64,000 nt of DNA. Source: Glandiceps talaboti (Eukaryota; Hemichordata; Enteropneusta; Spengelidae). Below are positions 38,499 to 50,600 of the stretch, piece by piece. The position numbers and the translations under genes are program-made. Below the pieces are notes generated by a model, which saw nothing but the letters and a program-made list of their open reading frames with translations, was not told where the DNA came from and made no database searches. The stretch covers positions 19,212,598 to 19,276,597 of the forward strand of contig NC_135560.1 in the NCBI RefSeq assembly GCF_964340395.1, given 5' to 3'. Positions within the stretch are counted from its first letter, which is position 1. Every line of letters starts with the position of its first letter.

Positions 38499-38750
38499 CA
38501 AAAGTTGATGATAGAAAATGATAGTTGGTTCATGGTTCCAAGAATCAGCAGGGCAATAAAATAGAGTTACTTTGAAATGGTAAATTAGAGACAAATGTGA
38601 CAATTTGATCCTTCTGCTAATCCATAATGGTTATGCAATGAATATTAATAACAACCCTGATCAAGGTCTGTAGTAGACAGATCGAAATGTCACATTTGTG
38701 TCTAATTTACTAATCCAAAGTAACTTTATTTTACTGGCCAAAAGTTGATG
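38499..38750. mobile_element. Small foldback element flanked by 12-bp direct repeats
   Basis: CAAAAGTTGATG occurs at 38499-38510 and again at 38739-38750, which looks like a target-site duplication. Between them are inverted arms of about 60 bp (38551-38610 against the reverse complement of about 38681-38740). They share blocks such as GTTACTTTG, TAAATTAGA and ACAAATGTGAC. The segment CCTGATCAAGGTCTGTAGTA followed by GACAGATCGAAATGTC has a 7-bp stem (GGTCTGT with ACAGATC, one G-T wobble) between CTGA and GAAA. Such tails occur at ends of some retroelements; the family is not assigned. Confidence 0.6.
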
Positions 38751-39436
38751 GATAAAATCTAAAGTAGTACATAGAGTAGGAAATCAAATTGCATGATATG
38801 CATAAAGTGTGTTATCATAAACAGATATAAAGTATATTTAGTAGAGATGGTGAAATATTGTATAGTAGTTTTGTATATGTATCTTATTAAAAGCTTGTTT
38901 AGCTACATTTAAAAAAATGAAAAATTCCTATAGGAAATCATTAATATAGAAATTACTAGATGAAAATACCTTGGAGGTTGGTATGTAATTGGATGTAAGG
39001 TGGCTGTGATTGGATCATCTATATAAAGCGAGGACAGAGACCATATTAAACAAGTTATTAAACTTATAAATATGAAATATGAGGAATACTGCAGGGCTGA
39101 AATTTGTGATGGATTGATAAATATTAAGAGATGCAACTCTGTTTTCACTAGGTTAAAGAAATGTAATAGTTACAACTTATATTTTAAACCTCATTACAAA
39201 ATGATTTAATATTTGGATTAATTTGAAAAGTTTGATATTTTAATTTTTCTATCGGTCAGTTTCATATGAAAATGTTCAACTATATTTGACATGTAGGCTT
39301 GACATGTTTGTTCACATTTTGGTAAGAAATAAATTATGTTAAGTTTGACAAAATTCTTTTCATAGTTATTTTGAAAACATTGTATTTAAAAATTGTTATT
39401 CAAGATTGACTGTCGACTAGATCATGTTTTGAAGTT

Positions 39437-40357
39437 CACCGTTTTCCTTTTTTTTTTCTTTTTTTTTGTATTTAAAAGATTTTTATTGGAGTATAAAAAG
39501 TTATACATAACACTAACAGGTTTTTAGAGTATCTGGATATTACACAAACATGATTTCTTTACTGAAATTCAAACTTAGTTTAATATTGGGTCTTGGACAA
39601 TGTGTTTTAGATAACTTCCCCATTTCTTTATGTGTGAGTTGAGCTTATGTCTCCTATTTACAATATTATACTCAATTTTCTGTATTGATTGTACATATTT
39701 CTTATATGCTCTAAAGTCAAATGTCTTTTTCTTATAATGGCAGATGTGGAGATATCTCTTGCCAAACAGTATAAGAAAATTTACAAGACATGATAAAGTT
39801 GAATCTCCAAAGATTATTTTCCAATCTTTTGGTCTACTGTGCAAATATAATTTTCTGCCCCATAGCAGTCATTCCTCAGCCCAAACCATCACAGTATTGA
39901 GGACCGAGGAACTCCTTTATTTTGCATATATTCCCAATCTACCTTTTGTCCATCCTCTCCATATTATTGCTCCACATACAAAATGCCAATATTTGCAAAT
40001 TCAGGATAAAATACTGTTTTTACCTGCAATTAAGATATCCGTGTTATTCCAGATGAATGTTTTCTTTGCGGTTACCTCATTTCCCCTGGGGGGCATCTCT
40101 ATGCTAAGATTAGACCATGCTTTGAACATGCCATAGAAAAAACCTGGAATTTTTTGGTCTAGCAAATCTATGTCAAAATTACATTGCAATAATAACCTCA
40201 TTCCCCCTACTGACTTTAAAATTCTAGGTAAAAATAATTTCCAAGGGTGGTTTATGGTTTCATCACAGTATCTCTTGATCCAGTTAATTCTCACTGCTTT
40301 GTACATGGTAAATATATCAGGCATGCCTAGTTTGTATTCCTTTAAAATAGACACCGT
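39437..40357 (-). mobile_element. 5'-truncated LINE remnant with poly(A) tail
   Basis: Translated on the minus strand, 40354-40001 reads LGMPDIFTMYKAVRINWIKR and then HPWKLFLPRIL and WNNTDILI. This is the typical C-terminal region of L1/Tx1-like LINE reverse transcriptases (G-M-x-D-I...A-x-x-x-x-W-I-K-R...W-K). After a frame change, 40000-39850 gives DGQKVDWEYMQNKG and WFGLRND, and 39844-39575 gives FLILFGKRYLH...NRRHKLNSHIKKWG, a plausible continuation. Beyond it lie an AATAAA-type signal (minus strand, about 39485) and a T-rich run on the + strand (39447-39469), which is the poly(A) tail. CACCGT at 39437-39442 and 40352-40357 may be a short target duplication. Stops and frameshifts show it is dead. 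Confidence 0.85.
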
Positions 40358-43300
40358 AAGCTAATGTGTTGCAAAGTTGCATGTCTTCAATTAACGATAC
40401 AAGAACTTTGAAATTATCATGAATGTAAAACGTACATTCCTTAATTTACATTTCAAACAGAGTTGTGATGAATGGTTCAATAACACAGAATAAATAATGA
40501 GAATTTTGTTTCATTTTTTTTGGATGCTATTAAAATGGTAAAATGTTAACAATAAAAAAATGTCCTTCTATTTCCATGTACACTTGCATGCCTTTGTCTC
40601 ATCCATAGTCACTTTTTTTTGAAAGTGAGGTTTACCACATGACAAGAAGGCTTACTTTCAGTGGAGTTGATATTTTTTTGATGTGTATAAGTACACGTTA
40701 AAATATGTATATGTTATTTGCCAAATACTGTTCTATATCTTGCTGCAAGAGGTCATTTTTATGGTAATAATGGTGATGTTAAATCGACACAAAAATCTCC
40801 CTTTTTCTTAGTAAATATAGACAATTTAGTTTCGAATGAAAAGCTCAGAACAGATCAGTTTAAGTAATATACCAAGTATAAGTATTAGATTTCATGTCGT
40901 GACTATAACCTGTGATTGTACTTTTTACTCTAAAGCCAAAAATAGCATCAAACAAACAATATATAAAAGCAAAAGAAAGTACATTACATTGTATATGGTG
41001 AGATTAAATGGATCAGATTTGGTACTCATATGAGTAAGTGCATTATAGCGTGTATATATAAGTATGTCCTGTGACAGTAAATGTACAAAACTCACACAAG
41101 TGTCATCTTGTATTTTTTGTAGATATTGTCAGAAACAAAAAACTTGCCCTTTCACAAAAAAAAGGCCTATAAAATGGATTTTGTGAGGTGATAATAAAGT
41201 GCAATTTAACCCAAACATGTTAGGTTAACTTCTAGTGGTATGTGTTTTCAAAACTTTTGTCACTAATACATCTGACCCAGTTCAGTGCTATATAATGTAA
41301 ATAGAAGTATTCTTTTTATACTAAAGACCTGGCTAAAAAGTGACCCTTATTCTTTTTATACTCTCGGTTAAAAAGTGACCCCTTATGTTATTAGGTTTTA
41401 ATAGATCAGTCATCAAAGAGGCATTTTTGAATTTTCAAATGAAAAGATCGTCAACTTTGCATTTGATGGTCAATATTATAAACATTAATGAAAAAATGTA
41501 CAAAGGTGATGTTTTATCAAAAGCTAAGAGTATACCGACACTAAAAGGTAAAATAGATGTATTACCAGTCATCGTCAAGGGCTATTTGTTTCAATGGTTA
41601 AGTTTTGACAAAGTTTAATATAAGAAAGGGAACATGTTATCAAAAGATAAACTTGGTCAAGTTTTACAGCAGTTGTTCCCTAAAAATATGCCAAAATTTG
41701 TTTTATCATTTCATTCTAAGGTTTCCCCTACTTGATAACTTAGGTTTTATTATAACTATGGTGAAAATATTGAAATTTAGTAATTTTTACTTAATGATAA
41801 AAGTTTGTTTACTAAGGATGTAAAATAAATGTGCAGAGAATAAAAACTATGGTAAACTTCTCACACTAGTATTGCAGGAATACAGGTAGTGCCAGTAGTG
41901 AACAAAGACAACTGACTACTTTTCAATTTGTTGTAATCTATTTTAATCAGAAATTTGTGTTTAAAAATTCTTTGTTTATCAGATAAATTCATGGATTTCC
42001 TTCATACGTATTACTAACCACTTTTTCAATTTTACTTGCTACTTTTAAAATTAGCTACATCCCTGTGCATTTTTTTATGTGATCAGTAAAATGACAGAGG
42101 AATTCAAAAACGTTCATCTTCTTTTACTGCCCTATCACATAAAGATGATAATGATAATAAAATGAATATATGAATACTTTTTTTTAAAAAGCCAAACGAA
42201 TTTATAGAACAAAAAAAGAAAAATGCAGTAGTTTTCATCCACAAGTGAAATCAGGTTGAAGCCATAAAAGGTGGAAGTTGCTGAGGTAGAAAATATGAAC
42301 TCTTTTCATGAATGTCAGAAACAACGTACTGTTATTGATCATTTTAATCAAATTTAGTTTTCATTACTAAATTGGTTTTCTTATACATGAACATGTTGAA
42401 ATCTATCCAAGATATTTCATTCTGCAAAACTCCCGATTGGAACGCTGACATTAACTGGGAAGACCCATCCACAAGTTTGTCAAATGTCAATCAAACATTT
42501 TTTAAAAAGAGGTCATAAAAGTACAGAAAACTGAAGTTGAAAATTGCTTCATGCTTTTTATCAGTCAGAGAGAATATTGATTTTTTAGTGTCAATTTCAT
42601 ATAAGAAATTGAAAAACATCGCAAGAATAATGTTGAAAGAGAGGTATTGTGTTAGTATTACAAGCAATTATGCAAATCACACTGAAAATGTTTATCGTTG
42701 CTGGGCGACAACATAAGACGTTCTCATGAGCACGTCACTCCAATAAGCTGTTCATGTAGGACTGTGATTTGGAGTCTGGAATGTAATTTGTATCAGTCTG
42801 ATGTTCTATAACTGAGGAGGTTTACAGGTTTTGTAATATTTGCCGTGGTTACCTAGTTTTAACTGAACTTGATGAGGAGAGGGGACATGATAATATTTTA
42901 TTACCTAGATAAAACGTTGACTTAGAAACAGTTTTCTTTTATTCCATTGTGTGGGTGAATACTTGAATATATTTATCACAAGTTCTAGATGAACAATGGC
43001 AGCCATTTTGTAGGAATTAGTCTCCTTTGAAATTTATGTCTCAAGTTTTTCAATTGAGCTAATTTTGTAAAAATGGAGATGACAAAAAAATGAATCGCAA
43101 GATTTAAAAAAAAAAAAATGTCTTTACTTGAGTTTGAATCTTAAACATTGTGTCTTTGGACTATGAGGCATTATCTAAAAGTGAAAATAACATTATGGTT
43201 TTTAGGAAATATATTGAATTGATGTCAAAAAAAAGTTTTACTTTGTCAACAAAATTGAGGGTATAGATGACATTTGACTCAATAAATATCTCCTTTGGAT

Positions 43301-45535
43301 ATCTGAACTGGATGACATTTGATAAATATATATATATTAGTCAGTTTTTGTTTAAAAAATTTAATAAAAAATGAGTTTTTTGTCCTTAATTATTGTAGCA
43401 TTTGATACTTAATTGTAAAGCCTGAACTCTGACACTCGGCATGAATTCTATAGTCAACTATAGAATCTTAAATGTTTCTAATTCATTGCACATTTTACGG
43501 AAGTAAGATGTACAGTACACATCTACAGTAAAACGTTCTGAAATGTGTCATCTTGGTGTTTTTAATACATGGACAATCGCCGCTAATAGAGTTGTGCTAC
43601 AAGTACACTCATTCCTTAAAGTGGTTTTCTTCATGATTATTTGATGCCCAGTTTGTGATATTTCTAAAAGTGAAACGTTGATCAGAGATAGCAAGCAAGA
43701 AGATTGAGTCTTGCACTGTATAATTCAAACCTGTGTGATTAATTCATGGTGTTTGCTTCAGTATATTAAAGTCATGATGAATGATAGCGAATGTGGTAAA
43801 TGACCCTTATGTTAAAGGAGGGCATTTAATACTGTACACAGCCTATATTCTTGTTGATTCATTAAATACACAGTACTGCATTGTAGTAGCAAGATATTGA
43901 TTTGTAAAAACACATCATTCCTTGACCTTTGACCCCTAATGACATCACAGAGGTTGCAAATTATACAAGAAGAGGGTCTGAGAACCTAAAGTCTCACAAA
44001 ATGAAAAAGAGAATGTTAGGATTCAGTTTCAAAATACACGATATTCAATTTTTAAAGAAAATAAGTTCTGATTTTTAGTACAATAGTTTGATGTCTAGCA
44101 GTTATTTGAGGTGTAGACAAATTGTAAGTTAATAACATCTAGATTTGGTAGGAGCTTGATAGAAGAATATTGATAATGCCAACATCTAGAGTATAGTCAT
44201 CCTAAAGGCAATGAAATATAGATGAATAACTTACATACTTTGACTCTTCCGTGGTTGCAAACCATCAACTATATATCTTGTATTGACACTGTATTGTATT
44301 TCCTTGTGTATTGTAAGAAAACATAGCCATGTAAGAAATTTTAGGAAATCTGTTGTAGCAGCTTTGTGAAAATTTAAGAAAATTTAGGAAATCTCTTGTA
44401 GTAGCTTTGTAAAAAGATTTCAAGACTTTGTAGATATACAAATTGATATATAGTTTATAGACGTTTCATTTGATACCTGGCTATATAGGTGTAGACATAC
44501 ATAATGAACCCAGAGTCTATGAACATTCCTTCTCATATAGCCAAGTAGTTTTCTTTATGTTCAGTCTCTTCATGCCATATACACTGTATCAAAAGGTCAT
44601 TTTATTTTCACAATGTAATTAACTTTGAACGAGAAATGGGGACACTAAATTGTGACATCAAGATGCAACATTTATAGTCGGCGTGGATGCAATCTCATAG
44701 TAATGAAAGCACCACGTAACAAAGTGTCTTGAATACAAACAAATGTAGAATTTTCTTAATTTAGAATACAAGCAAATATATGCAATACTGTGGCTCTTAA
44801 TAGAAGAATATTACGAGTGTTGGATATTGATTTTTTGGAATAAGCCTAAGGGAAATTAAAGGTATGGGAATGGATAGGTTATTAAAAAAGGTACTCAGTA
44901 GATTAGAATACAAGGACTTCTATTAATATGATAGTGTGTGACAGTCATCAAGAATTCATTTTTTGATAAATATGTAATAATCTGCAGAAATAGTAATGAT
45001 TGATTGTGACAATTTATTTGTTGTAAAAGTTTCAATATAAGAATGACATTTGTTAGATCATGTACTTCACCAAATTTGATGAAATTCATGTTCTGTAATC
45101 TCAAGAAATTTGCAATTAAATGGACTTAATTTTAGTTACAGTTAGAGCTGATATTACAGCAGTGAAAGGGGTATTAAGAAATGGGATCTGTAATGTGTAT
45201 CAATATGCCTTATCAGAAAAAAAAATTATGATTTGAAGTCGTAAATGTTGACATATGATACAGCACGGAGGTGTGAATCCAGTGAAGTAGATACTAATGG
45301 CCGAAAAAGAGATCTGCCCTTTTAGGAGAATTTACGGTTTCTAAGATCTGTTTCGTCATTTTATTCTAAATATGGTAATGTCAACAGAATGCAGATCACA
45401 GGCTGTATGTAAATTCTTGTTGATGGTGATATGAGTATATATCCTTACTCAATGAATTCTGTCGGTTGTTTATCAAGAAACGTAAATAAAAAATGATGTT
45501 TCAAAGTTGTTTTTTTTCTCTTTTTGATTTCATAG

Positions 45536-45580
45536 TTCATCAAATTTGAAAAGTATCCAAGAAGACATAGGCAATGATAT
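45536..45580 (+). CDS. NCX coding exon 3: 45-nt microexon in the loop
   Basis: This 45-nt exon sits between a strong pyrimidine tract ending in ATAG (AG 45534-45535) and a consensus GTAAGT donor (45581). Entering in phase 2 it reads S-SSNLKSIQEDIGND and leaves in phase 2, completing Met with the first base of exon 4. The length is a multiple of three and the phases are symmetric, so it can be included or skipped without changing frame. If skipped, exon 2 joins exon 4 with Arg at the junction. The Ser-rich peptide could be a phosphorylation or regulatory insert (inference). It is the weakest of the six exons because it is very short, but the combination of splice signals and an open, compatible frame is unlikely by chance. 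Confidence 0.75.
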
Positions 45581-47591
45581 GTAAGTATGGTTGGTTTTGT
45601 CATTATTTTCATCTGATCAAATCCATTTTAGATAATTTTTTATGACAAAAAATGTTGTAACATACTATTGATGAAGGCAGTGTGTCTTTACTTGTCATTC
45701 TGTATGTAGAGACTTTAGTCATTGACATTCTAAATGTGTCCATTGTTGGTGGTAAGTCCAATGAATAATACTAATAGTGAATCAAGAAGGAAATGTGCAG
45801 GAATTTGATAAGTACTGGTACATGTACTACCCATCATGCATCAGGACAGGCAAATAATACACTTTCATTTCTACATCCAATAGTTTGTGACTTCAATAGT
45901 AGCATACTAATTGTAGTAATAGTTTGATGAAAAGAAAATCATAAAATTTAGTCTTTTTGAGTTTGCAAGATATAAGTTTTTAAAAAAGGGGGAAAAAAGA
46001 TGTTCAAGGTACTTCTGTATGCATAAATGTCTTGAAATCTAATCTCTATGCTACAGGTGGTTGAAATAGTTCTATTAGTACCACTCTCTAGCTCTTTACT
46101 TTTAATTAATATACAACTTGACAGAGAACAAAATATGACCCTAACTTTCCCCCAATGGTAGAGGTATTCTTTATTATATTTGCCTACTGAGTATCTTTAT
46201 TTGTATATTTCTTTGTGATTTTGTAACAAAATATGTAGTTATTACTATCAGTATATCCTTTACATTTATACATTGTTGCAATCTCAAATTGTCCACAACA
46301 ATTCGTCCACTAAGGTTCACTGCCATAAAAAAAAACATGGCTGCCTCTGTTTCTCTGTTTGTTTCACTTCTCCATGGTTACCAATGTGCTTGAGCCAATC
46401 AAAGAAGGCCACCTTTGTTTGTATATGTCAACATGAATTTTCCCTTTATTAAATTAGTGAATTTTTTTTTCTTGATCAAATTGAATGTACTTAGTTTTAT
46501 GCAACATTGAAAGGCCTATTCTGAAGAATACCGTACTTTTGCACTGGAGAGAGAGAAAAATCATTGTACAAATAGAGTTTGTTCAAAGTGACATAGGTTG
46601 AAAGTTATATCCATTGCCCAGAGGACTGTTGTAGCATCCTTTATGGAAGACTCGATGATAAGAATGAACATTTCCTGAGACAAAGAGATGCTTGAAGCAT
46701 TAAATTCTAACTGTTTCTGTAAAACTGTTTTACATTAATCAGGCCTTTCTTGACTAGAGCACAATGAGGGAGGGTTTAAGCCATCCATTTACTATTCATT
46801 GTGGGTTAGTTTGCATGTAACAGTGTTTTCCAAGGAAGGATTTAAATGCTATTTCAGTACTGTTGTATAAAGAGATTTGGTAAAATGGCCTTGATTGTAA
46901 ACAATGTGTTAACAACAAGAGGACTTTGATTATATGAATATTTATTTAAAAAGGATTTCCAATATTTTTGGATATTGGGATGTGGGTTTGAACTGTGGAT
47001 CAGATATTGGAGTATGGGGTTTAAAGTTGTTCAGATATGGAAGGCTCCAGGAGATGTGGAGGAGGCTGGGTGACAGAGTAGTTTGGTCGGCATATCAATT
47101 AACCCCAAGGATAGTGATGTGTGGGAAGGGGATACGGATTGAATGTTGATCAGAGTATGATGGGGATAGGGGTTCAAATCTGCACATGTATGGACGTGTT
47201 GGGAATCACTGTGTGTGTGTGTGGGGGGGGGGTGTTGAGTAATATCGGTAGGGAATGGGAAGTGGGGAAAGTTTCAAAGCAGTATATTAGAATAACTAGG
47301 AATGAGGTTGATATTGGTTCAAATGTGTTGGAATCTGAGGTGAGAATCAAAATTGTTTTGGATATTATTATTAAAAAATTTAGTGAAAATGTTTTTGAAA
47401 CATAGAATGGTGATCCAAGGCAGTTTCAATGTGTTCTGTTGGCTTGCATTTGATGAACTACATGTCACCCTCCCCCCCACCCCTCCCCTCAATTATAATA
47501 AATCATGATGATAATATACACATAATAACACATGATGACGTAACAGGTATGATATTAACACTTTTTACAACATTTATTTTTGTTACATTAG
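45581..47591. other. Intron 3 of the NCX gene
   Basis: A 2.0-kb intron. The last 600 bp (about 46960-47420) are unusually G-rich on the + strand, with a GTGTGT/G-run at 47211-47231. Frames at 46934-47405 come from this composition and are not coding. Confidence 0.8.
47211..47231. repeat. (GT)n followed by G run
   Basis: TGTGTGTGTGTG followed by ten G, within the G-rich end of intron 3. Confidence 0.92.
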
Positions 47592-47687
47592 GTATCTTCG
47601 GGATCTGGAATCAGGAACACTGCAGCCAAATCATCGGCCCAAAGTTATAGCACCTGTAGAAGAAAAACAGTCATTTGCAAGAGCCAG
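47592..47687 (+). CDS. NCX coding exon 4: cytosolic loop
   Basis: A 96-nt exon with acceptor ACATTAG (AG 47590-47591) and donor GTAATA (47688). It is phase 2 to phase 2 and encodes about 32 residues: YLRDLESGTLQPNHRP, then KVIAPVEEKQSFARA and a split Arg codon. The sequence is charged and probably helical, as expected for the linker ahead of Calx-beta domain 1. Like exon 3 it is frame-neutral, so the transcript could tolerate skipping of either or both. The 2.0-kb intron upstream contains a strongly G-rich coding-strand stretch (about 46960-47420). Confidence 0.86.
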
Positions 47688-50600
47688 GTAATATTTGAAT
47701 AATTTTGATTTTGGTGAGATTTCCAAAGGATTTTACAGGCTCAATTGGAATTGTCTACTTGAGTACAAGCTTACATCTAGTCGGTTTTAACTGTATAATC
47801 CTAATATTTTATACATGTACATATGCACCCATGCTTTTCAGTTCATCAATTTTCGTATGAAACAGTCACTGAATGGTATCTGCTTTGGGACACAACTATA
47901 AAAACAAATCAGATCTTAACATATCTTAGCCTAGAAAGGAAATTTGTCAATGGGTGTTTTGATGTCATCAAATTTGAGCTTTCAAATGTTTGGTAGAAAA
48001 GACAAAATTTAGAGACTAGATTACAGCATGTGAGATTGAGAACAGTGAGAGAGATCGACAGAAATATGGTAAAATTTACAGGAATCTTGAACCATGATTT
48101 GCATGCAAAACTGGAGAGTTAAAATTGCATTCATTTGGTAACTTTCACCAAACTATACTTAAATTTGCACTATAAAGTTCAAACTATTGTTGGGAAGTTT
48201 TTGCTAAAAAATCCTCTGACTTGCACATATTTGTAAAAAGTTTTGAACTGTATGTAGTCTATTGCTTTATATTCCCTGTGTCGTAACATAAAAATTCTTA
48301 TCTACTTCTGTAATGTACCAGTAGTTCCTCCAGCATACACTGCAAAGCTTGCAATCTTAATTTCGATTGTTATGTGTTTGCCATGTTATACTCCATATTG
48401 TTGTTATCTTTATAGTTATCAGAAAGAAATCAAATATTTATTCTGATTTATCATTTATTCAAAATGCAGTGAAATGCAAATACAGGCCAGCATTATAATT
48501 TAATCTAACTTGTCCAGGAGCATTTTTGGTTTCTAGAATTACCATTATAGTAAAATGAACATTTCTCAAATTACACTTTGTATAAATATATCGCATCAAA
48601 TAAGCCTAACAGGTGTCAGCCTCACTTTATGTCACCAAATTGAATGTATGGTTTAATAACTTTTATGCCCCATTCAGGAAAAGTATCAAATTTCAAATTT
48701 GTGTCTGCATGACTGAGAGAAGTTTATCCTACAGTAAAATATGTTCAGTCATTGTAGTCTAGACAGTATCAGTACTTGTATTTGGCATTCGACAATTTGA
48801 TTGTGATTTGCAGTTTGTAAAATCAGAGATCTAAAAAAAAAGAAACTTTTTCTTACAAATAAATGCAAGTAATCAGGTGTTTAATACTAGTATTTGTTGC
48901 ATCTGAAGCCTAAATATCAAGGTTCACACTTTTTAAAAAAATTATTACACATTTGAAACCGAGTCTGTGAAAAAAGTCAAATAGTTTCTTTTATGCATCT
49001 TTTTTTTCCTTTTTTTTCCAATAAGAAACGCTCCCCTTGTATTTGATAGTTTTGTCTGAAAGCACACAGAAAAGTAGTTTCTGCCAAATTGCCTGTAGAA
49101 TGATTGCATAAATTGTGTCATCTGTTCTTGTATATGTCTCTGTATGTTGTCCAACATGTTTGTTGTGTCTGTTTTACTAACCACAAGTTATAGTCTTTCT
49201 TAGGGCAGACACTTTACTAGTCCGCACTGCCAACAGCACTATCATATGTCATATTATGCACAAATGTAGACCAATAACAACTTATAGAATTCTGAAATCT
49301 GACCGCCATCTTGTTTTCATCCTCTGTTCATCTGCGGCACTTCGACTCACAACAGGAACAGGTAATTCTTGTGTTCATCATGTCATCATGTTGATTACCA
49401 ATCATCTGATTCAATCATATTAATTTATTATCATTTTTGTGTTTTGTGCAGTTTGTTTGTTTGTTTCTCTTTCCACTACACTCCACAGCATTGCAACATG
49501 CAAAGTGACACACTTTTTTCATATTCAAAATTTTTCATTTATTGATAGAATATTTTTTGATGGGGATTTTACTTTTGCACTGTTTGGAATGGTGGCACAT
49601 TTTAAAGCTCTGTGAAGCAGAGTAATATATCATTTCAGTACTTTTTCATTTTGCACCTTTTTTTTCTATCTGTCAATGAAATGTTTCTACCATACAAACA
49701 ACAATTGAATTGTACATAACAACGCATATTAATGTATTTGTTGTCCAACCAACCATACTTCTAAACTTCCAAACCTCTATATTTGCCTAGTCAGACCCTT
49801 TCAAACAAGACCTTGTTATCAAACACTTCATTGATAGTTTGCAAAGAGCTTTATCAGGGTCTACGTAAAGATCTTTATTGATTTAGGAGATGTGCCAACC
49901 ATTAATAATGGTAAAAGAATACTTGAATAAGTAGTAGGTTGAAGTGAAAGGAATAGACATCATTATTTGTTGCTTATATAACCACCTCTAAATCTTCCTA
50001 ATCACAGATTTTCAGTAAATAAGCCTGCAGATATGAATAAATTCGTAGGACAAACACCAAAACACTTTCTTAATCTGCAGTTGATTGAAAATACTCCAGA
50101 GAATACATGACATCCGTTTCAGAATTCTCAGACGACCTATTTTATTCCTGACAAAGATTGCAGTCTTGATTTTTAAGAATAAAGTAGAACACTATAAAAG
50201 GGCGAAAAGTATAGTATATGTGGAAACAAGGACTTGTATAGGGGCACAATACAACCTAAGCAACAAAGGGAAACTGTATACAGTTATGACGTCTGTAGTC
50301 GTATCAGATTGTCATGTTTATTTCAGGGTAGCTTTAAAAAGCTCCCCCAAACAATGGGTAATACATTAAACTGTTAATACCAAGGTATTGGAAGCAGGCT
50401 AATTATAACTTACAGAGAGGATCAGCTACATTTCATGCAGGAATCTGTTTTTACAGAATCTAGGTTAATTAGCCCCAAAAATGTTCAACCCTCAAGGGGG
50501 CAGTATTCAAAAAAATCAATGTCTATTGCACCAATGTCTCTAAGTGGTACAGTATGTATAGCTAAAGGAAGATTAAAGTTTAAACTTTGTAACCAATGGA

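Larger units (their letters stand above)
33587..45535. other. Intron 2 of the NCX gene (11.9 kb)
   Basis: This runs from the GTGGGT donor at 33587 to the AG at 45534-45535. No further exon was recognised. It contains microsatellites, a minisatellite, a small foldback element and a LINE remnant listed separately. 40400-45500 is AT-rich with only short two-copy duplications (41310-41385 and 44333-44418). Confidence 0.85.

Noticed and set aside
49290-49365. Extra exchanger exon before a GTAATT donor near 49361
   Set aside because: No AG acceptor with pyrimidine tract precedes it in a compatible position, and exons 4 and 5 already join in phase.
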